Assembly: GCA_943367715.1 (NCBI GenBank)
Contig: CALRJY020000028.1
Span: forward strand, 1-64,000
Direction of reading: 5' to 3'
DNA: 64,000 bases
Origin: JAEYXS01 sp943367715
GTDB taxonomy: Bacteria; Verrucomicrobiota; Verrucomicrobiia; Limisphaerales; JAEYXS01
Position numbers and translations under genes: made by a program. Shown here piece by piece: positions 59,899 to 64,000 of the stretch; within the stretch, counting starts at the first letter, position 1, and every line of letters begins with the position of its first letter. The notes beneath the pieces are model-generated. The model was given only the letters and a program-made list of their open reading frames with translations, was not told the DNA's origin and made no database searches.

Positions 59899-61062
59899 AT
59901 GTTGGATGTTTCGCTATTAAAACCGGGTTCGCGCCATGTCGTCACGGTGCAAGATGTGGCCTTTGGCGGCGAGGGTGTCGCGCGGCTGGATGAGTTCGTC
60001 ATCTTCGTGCCCTTCGTCATCACAGGCGAGGAAGTGGAAGTGGAATTGACCGAGGTGAAGAAGAAGTTTGGGCGCGCCAATCTGGTGCGGGTCATCAAGC
60101 CTTCGCCCGAGCGCGTGAAGCCGGAGTGCCCGTATTACATGGACTGCGGCGGGTGCCAGTATCAGCACATCAGCTACACCGCGCAGTTGGAGTTCAAGCG
60201 GAAGCAGATCGCGGATCTGTTTCAACGGCTGGGAGGCATCGCCCCCGAACTGGTGGCACCGGTCATCCCCTGCCCTCAGCCTTACGGTTATCGGAATCGC
60301 ATCATGATCCGCAGCCAGTGGAACGGGCGGTTGAAGAAGCTGCACATCGGTTACGTGGCGCAGGACAGCCGGTTCGTGGTGGATGTGGAGGAGTGCAAGA
60401 TCGCGGAGAAAGTGCTGAGCGACCAGATTCCCGCGGTGCGGGCGAATCCGCCACCGAAGGGTGGGTTGAAGGTCGTCTTGCGCATCCCGCCAGAAGGCTG
60501 GCACGTGCCGGAGAATTCGTTCTTCCAGAACAACTTCTTCCTGCTGCCCAAGCTGATCGAGGCGGTGCGGGACCGCATCAAGGACGCGGGCACCAGTCAC
60601 TTGGTGGACGCCTACTGCGGCGTGGGCTTCTTCGGCATCGAGCTGGCGAAGTATGTGGAAAGTTTCGCGGGCGTGGAGCTGGACATCCCGGCGATCAAGG
60701 CTGCTCGGCAGAATCTGGCAGATCGTGGATTGACGAATGGCGAGTTCATCGCCGGGCAAACCGAAGTGGAGTTGCCCAAGCTGATGGCAAAGTTCGCCGC
60801 CGAGAAAACCACGGTCATCATCGATCCCCCGCGCAAGGGCTGCCATCCCGGGGCGATCAAATGTCTCCGGGAGAATCGCCCGGCTCAGATCCTCTATGTT
60901 TCCTGTCATCCAGCCACCTTGGCGCGAGATTTGAACCTATTGTGCGCCGATGGGGTCTATGAAGTGGTGCAGGTGGTGCCGCTGGACATGTTCCCGCAGA
61001 CGCAGCATGTGGAGTGCGTGGCGGATTTGCGGTTGCGCCAGCCCGTAAGTGGTGAACTGTAA
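59899..61062 (+). CDS. rlmD: Class I 23S rRNA/tRNA (uracil-5)-methyltransferase, RlmD/TrmA family
   Basis: A 387-residue enzyme. A TRAM-like RNA-binding domain comes first (about residues 12-70). The iron-sulfur cluster cysteines are Cys77, Cys83 and Cys86 (CPYYMDCGGCQ) with Cys166 further on. The methyltransferase core has VDAYCGVGFFGIELAKYVES, DPPRKGC and the catalytic YVSCHPATLARD. Which uridine is changed (23S 1939 or 747, or tRNA 54) cannot be told. The ATG at 59899 is used; the frame opens with TTG upstream but has no further match. Confidence 0.92.
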   Translation: MLDVSLLKPGSRHVVTVQDVAFGGEGVARLDEFVIFVPFVITGEEVEVELTEVKKKFGRANLVRVIKPSPERVKPECPYYMDCGGCQYQHISYTAQLEFKRKQIADLFQRLGGIAPELVAPVIPCPQPYGYRNRIMIRSQWNGRLKKLHIGYVAQDSRFVVDVEECKIAEKVLSDQIPAVRANPPPKGGLKVVLRIPPEGWHVPENSFFQNNFFLLPKLIEAVRDRIKDAGTSHLVDAYCGVGFFGIELAKYVESFAGVELDIPAIKAARQNLADRGLTNGEFIAGQTEVELPKLMAKFAAEKTTVIIDPPRKGCHPGAIKCLRENRPAQILYVSCHPATLARDLNLLCADGVYEVVQVVPLDMFPQTQHVECVADLRLRQPVSGEL

Positions 61063-61142
61063 GGGAATTGTAACCTTGCTGGGCAGGCAATGGGCTTGTC
61101 ACTAGGCTGCAGTTAGCGTCAACTGGCGCCCCTGAATTTATT

Positions 61143-63929
61143 ATGACCGTGACGGAAAAACCGGCCCTGAAGTTTTCGCTGAAAATATTTCCGTGGCTGA
61201 TCGTGCTGGCCGCTCTGGCCATCTATCTGGCGACGGCCAATCGCTGGGTGACCTTTGGCAGTCTGCCCGTCGTCGGCAAAGTGTTGGGTTGGGATTGGTG
61301 GTCCTCACAAGTAACCCCGCCCCTGCTCTATCTCATCACCCTCCCCTTTACCTGGCTGCCCGCCGCCAGCGCTCCCGCTCTGATGAACGCGCTCGCCGCC
61401 GTGCTGGGCGCCTTGACGCTGGGCACGTTGGCCCGGACCGTGGCCCTGCTGCCGCAAGATCGCACGCGGGAACAACGTCAGAAAGAACGCACGGTCGGCG
61501 GCTTGCTCTCCATCCCCACCAATTGGGTTCCCGCGCTCTTCGCCGTCGGCGCCCTCGGTTTCCAGATGACTTTCTGGGAGCACTCCACCGCCGCCACCGG
61601 CGAGATGCTGAACCTGCTCCTCTTCGCGCACCTGATCCGCTGTCTTTTGGAATACCGGCAGGAACAAAAGGATAGCTGGCTCTGGCAGTTCTCGTTTGTT
61701 TACGGCCTCGCTACCACCAACAACTGGGCGATGATCGGTTTCTTTCCCTTTTTCCTCGTCGCCGTGGTCTGGATTCGCGGCAAGTCCTTCTTCAAACTTA
61801 AATTCCTCGGGAAGCTCGCCGCCTTTGGTCTGCTCGGCCTGCTGCTCTATCTGGTCATGCCGGCCATTGAAAGCTCCCGGGGCAACGGAGATTTCCTGAC
61901 CTTGCTGCGCGAACAACTGGGCCAGCAGAAACTCACCCTGCGCAGCATTCCCTTGTGGATTCCGCTGATCCTTTCCTTCGTCGTGTTTTTCCCGCTCATT
62001 TCCATGGGCATCCGGTGGCCCTCGAACATGGGTGAGGCAAATCCCATCGCCGCGTTCCTCACGCTCCTGATGTTCTACCTGATCCACGCCGTGTTTCTGG
62101 CCTCCAGCATCTGGGTGATGTTTGACCCCACCTACAGCCCCCGCACCATGGCGCTGCTTACGGGAAATCCGTTCCTGACTTTCCTGACGTTCAACTACCT
62201 GATCGCCCTGAGCATCGGTTATTACAGCGGTTATTTTCTCGTGATCTTCCGCCAGAGCGAGCAACGCGGCTGGAAACGCCAGTCCGGTTTGAGCACCGCC
62301 TTGAGCTGGTTGATAACCATCGCCGTCTGGATCGGACCCGTGGTGATAGCGGGCTTTTTGGTCCATCGGAACTTGCCGACCATCCGGGGTAACAACACCG
62401 CCGCCTTCAAAGAATACTCCCAGCGCATGGCCTCGCAGTTGCCGGAGACAAGCGCCATCCTCCTCAGCGAGGAACCGCACCTGATCCTGCTGCTGGAAGC
62501 CCACTACGCAGCGGCTGGGAAAAATCCGCATCTGCTGCTGGATACCCGATATCTGCCGGAGGCCCGTTACCAGGCCAAGCTCGCCAAGCACTATCCCGAC
62601 CGCTGGACGGATTTCGTGAAAGGAAAATCGCTGCCTGATCCTTTGCCCCGGCCGCTGGTGGCGCAGTTGATCAATCAGCATGCCCGGAGCAACCGGCTCT
62701 TCTATCTGCATCCGGCCGGCGGTCCGCACATCCTGGAGATGTATCATCAACAGCCCCGTGGTGTGGTTTACGAACTGACCGCGTATCGGCCCAATGAAGC
62801 GATCGCTCCCTCCGCTTCCGCCGAGGAACAGAAACTGAACAACTCCTTCTGGGAAGAGCAACGGGATTTCCTGAATCAGTTGCAACCGTTCTCCCACCAA
62901 CCGTACAGCGACGCTGCGGTGGTCGGCCGTTATCTCTCCCGCTCGCTCAACAAATGGGGCGTGGCACTTCATCAGACGGGCAACACGAATGCCGCCGCCA
63001 AGTTCTTCGATGACGCCCTGATGATGAATCCGCAAAACGTGGTGGCCACGATCAACAAACAGGGCAAAGAGGAAAATCCTGAATGGACCCAGGACCGTCG
63101 CTGGATCGTGTTATTGCGTGAGCACGGTCCTTTCTGCGTGCCGGAACTGCGTGCCGAACTGGGCCAGGCCTTCGCCACTCACGGCCTACTGCGGCAGTCG
63201 GCAGAGCAGTTTGAATACGCCTGGCGCGCGAAACCCGGGCAGATCAACTATTTGCTGGCCTACTCCGAAGTTCTGTTGCAGGCCCAGGCCCCGCAGCACG
63301 CCTTGAGCCTGCTGGAACCGGTCCGGCGTTCGGCAGATTTCACCAAGCTTCCCCAGCCCACCCAACTGGAGATCATCCGTCATGAATCACGTGCTCATCT
63401 GGGCTTGAGGAATGTCCGCCGTGCCGAGGAGATTCTGCTGGCTGCCCGTCAGCAGTATCCCAAGGAAGACATGCCGCTGGCGGGCCTTCTTACGGTGTAT
63501 CTCGCCGAGAAAAAATTCTCCCAAGCACTGGCCATCGTGGACCAGCAACTGGCCCTGAGCCCGGATAAACCCGTCACGCTGATGAACAAAGGCGCGATCT
63601 ATCTGGAAATGGCCGACAATCCCAAGGCGCTCGCCTTGCTGGAGCAGGCTGTGAAACTGAGCCCGGAAAATCCGGCCATCCTGATGAACTACGCCCTCGC
63701 CAAGTTGCGGAACAATGACCTGGCCGCTGCCGAAACCAATTACCGCAAGGTCACCACCCTGCTGACCAACAACCACGCACCATATTTCTATCTGGGTGAG
63801 ATCGCCTTCCGGCAGAAGAAAAATGACGAGGCCATCCGCCACTACGAAAAATTCCTGGCCACGGCCAATCCGGCTTCCACTGATGCACAACAGGCACAGC
63901 AGCGCCTGAAAGAGCTCAAAGGCGGCTGA
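61143..63929 (+). CDS. DUF2723 membrane protein with C-terminal TPR repeats
   Basis: A 928-residue protein. The N-terminal half (to about 440) has some 11-12 membrane segments, with the DUF2723 segment GFQMTFWEHSTAATGEMLNL. DUF2723 proteins resemble protein-O-mannosyltransferase-type glycosyltransferases, but no function is proven. The C-terminal part is soluble, with TPR-like repeats (AKFFDDALMMNPQNVVATIN, ALLEQAVKLSPENPAILMNY, AIRHYEKFLATANPASTDAQ). It follows the rlmD gene by 80 bases on the same strand. Confidence 0.88.
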   Translation: MTVTEKPALKFSLKIFPWLIVLAALAIYLATANRWVTFGSLPVVGKVLGWDWWSSQVTPPLLYLITLPFTWLPAASAPALMNALAAVLGALTLGTLARTVALLPQDRTREQRQKERTVGGLLSIPTNWVPALFAVGALGFQMTFWEHSTAATGEMLNLLLFAHLIRCLLEYRQEQKDSWLWQFSFVYGLATTNNWAMIGFFPFFLVAVVWIRGKSFFKLKFLGKLAAFGLLGLLLYLVMPAIESSRGNGDFLTLLREQLGQQKLTLRSIPLWIPLILSFVVFFPLISMGIRWPSNMGEANPIAAFLTLLMFYLIHAVFLASSIWVMFDPTYSPRTMALLTGNPFLTFLTFNYLIALSIGYYSGYFLVIFRQSEQRGWKRQSGLSTALSWLITIAVWIGPVVIAGFLVHRNLPTIRGNNTAAFKEYSQRMASQLPETSAILLSEEPHLILLLEAHYAAAGKNPHLLLDTRYLPEARYQAKLAKHYPDRWTDFVKGKSLPDPLPRPLVAQLINQHARSNRLFYLHPAGGPHILEMYHQQPRGVVYELTAYRPNEAIAPSASAEEQKLNNSFWEEQRDFLNQLQPFSHQPYSDAAVVGRYLSRSLNKWGVALHQTGNTNAAAKFFDDALMMNPQNVVATINKQGKEENPEWTQDRRWIVLLREHGPFCVPELRAELGQAFATHGLLRQSAEQFEYAWRAKPGQINYLLAYSEVLLQAQAPQHALSLLEPVRRSADFTKLPQPTQLEIIRHESRAHLGLRNVRRAEEILLAARQQYPKEDMPLAGLLTVYLAEKKFSQALAIVDQQLALSPDKPVTLMNKGAIYLEMADNPKALALLEQAVKLSPENPAILMNYALAKLRNNDLAAAETNYRKVTTLLTNNHAPYFYLGEIAFRQKKNDEAIRHYEKFLATANPASTDAQQAQQRLKELKGG

Positions 63930-63982
63930 CCGATTTCCGTTGGACGCCTACGGGCACCCTCGCTAACCTGCCGCGCTAATCC

Positions 63983-64000
63983 ATGAGCCAATCTTCATGG
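63983..64000 (+). CDS. Possible start of a further gene (partial)
   Basis: ATG AGC CAA TCT TCA TGG reads MSQSSW up to the window edge. It lies 53 bases after the DUF2723 gene on the same strand. Too short to identify, and the start itself is uncertain. Confidence 0.3.

Noticed and set aside
61305..63035. 576-codon open frame opposite the DUF2723 gene
   Set aside because: Antisense to a membrane protein with a recognisable family segment; the translation is Gly/Glu/Arg-rich and has no domain.

Overview
The window looks like a chromosomal segment of a GC-rich Gram-negative bacterium, most plausibly a Verrucomicrobiota member of the Pedosphaera/Limisphaerales type. That placement is inference from gene content: futalosine-type menaquinone genes, FolE2, a MoxR/DUF58/Bat cluster, a DUF2723-TPR protein, many short lipoproteins, start codons with weak or no Shine-Dalgarno sequences, and intergenic regions packed with small hairpins. 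No rRNA, tRNA, CRISPR array or intact insertion sequence was found.

Region by region. (1) 1-4.4 kb, minus strand: menaquinone genes (mqnC start, mqnA, mqnE, a UbiA-type prenyltransferase, ubiX) with a Fic enzyme translationally coupled inside the run. (2) 4.4-13.8 kb: an accessory zone of small membrane, lipoprotein and hypothetical genes. It holds a tandem lipoprotein pair with duplicated upstream DNA, a polysaccharide-lyase-like lipoprotein, a methyltransferase fusion, a two-piece gene relic, and a nucleotidyltransferase/partner pair that may be a toxin-antitoxin system. (3) 13.8-19.4 kb: folE2, then a GldG-type ABC export operon. (4) 19.4-22.7 kb: a 1.2 kb gene-free hairpin array followed by four small genes starting with a SMI1/KNR4-like protein. 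(5) 22.7-31.9 kb: the MoxR-DUF58-BatA-BatB/C-BatD-BatE operon, interrupted after moxR by an opposite-strand ParE/RelE-type toxin-antitoxin pair. (6) 32-35.3 kb: a CHASE/PAS hybrid histidine kinase.

(7) 35.3-42.3 kb: the core translation/transcription operon nusA-infB-rbfA-DHH-truB-ribF, with a terminator-like hairpin just before nusA. (8) 42.6-45.9 kb: hisD-hisC and divergent pyrF. (9) 45.9-51.8 kb: a hairpin array, then an operon reading receiver protein, three DsrE/DsrH-like small proteins, giant hybrid kinase. This is the most unusual gene arrangement here. (10) 52-56.2 kb: a small membrane protein, a DPM1-like glycosyltransferase, a protein made only of Clp N-terminal repeats, and a DUF2007-like/TM/acidic-repeat protein. 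(11) 56.4-64 kb: a Na+/H+ antiporter with a small partner, a pair of ABC-2 permeases without an ATPase, a TrmA/RlmD-type uracil methyltransferase, and a DUF2723-TPR membrane protein.

Housekeeping genes sit in tight ATGA-overlapping operons, mostly on the minus strand. The accessory regions carry loose single genes, relics and repeats. The best candidates for undescribed biology are the kinase-DsrE operon, the AAA-less Clp-N repeat protein, the tandem LNPTREQQLS lipoproteins, the small-gene cluster at 20.6-22.7 kb, and the structured hairpin arrays.
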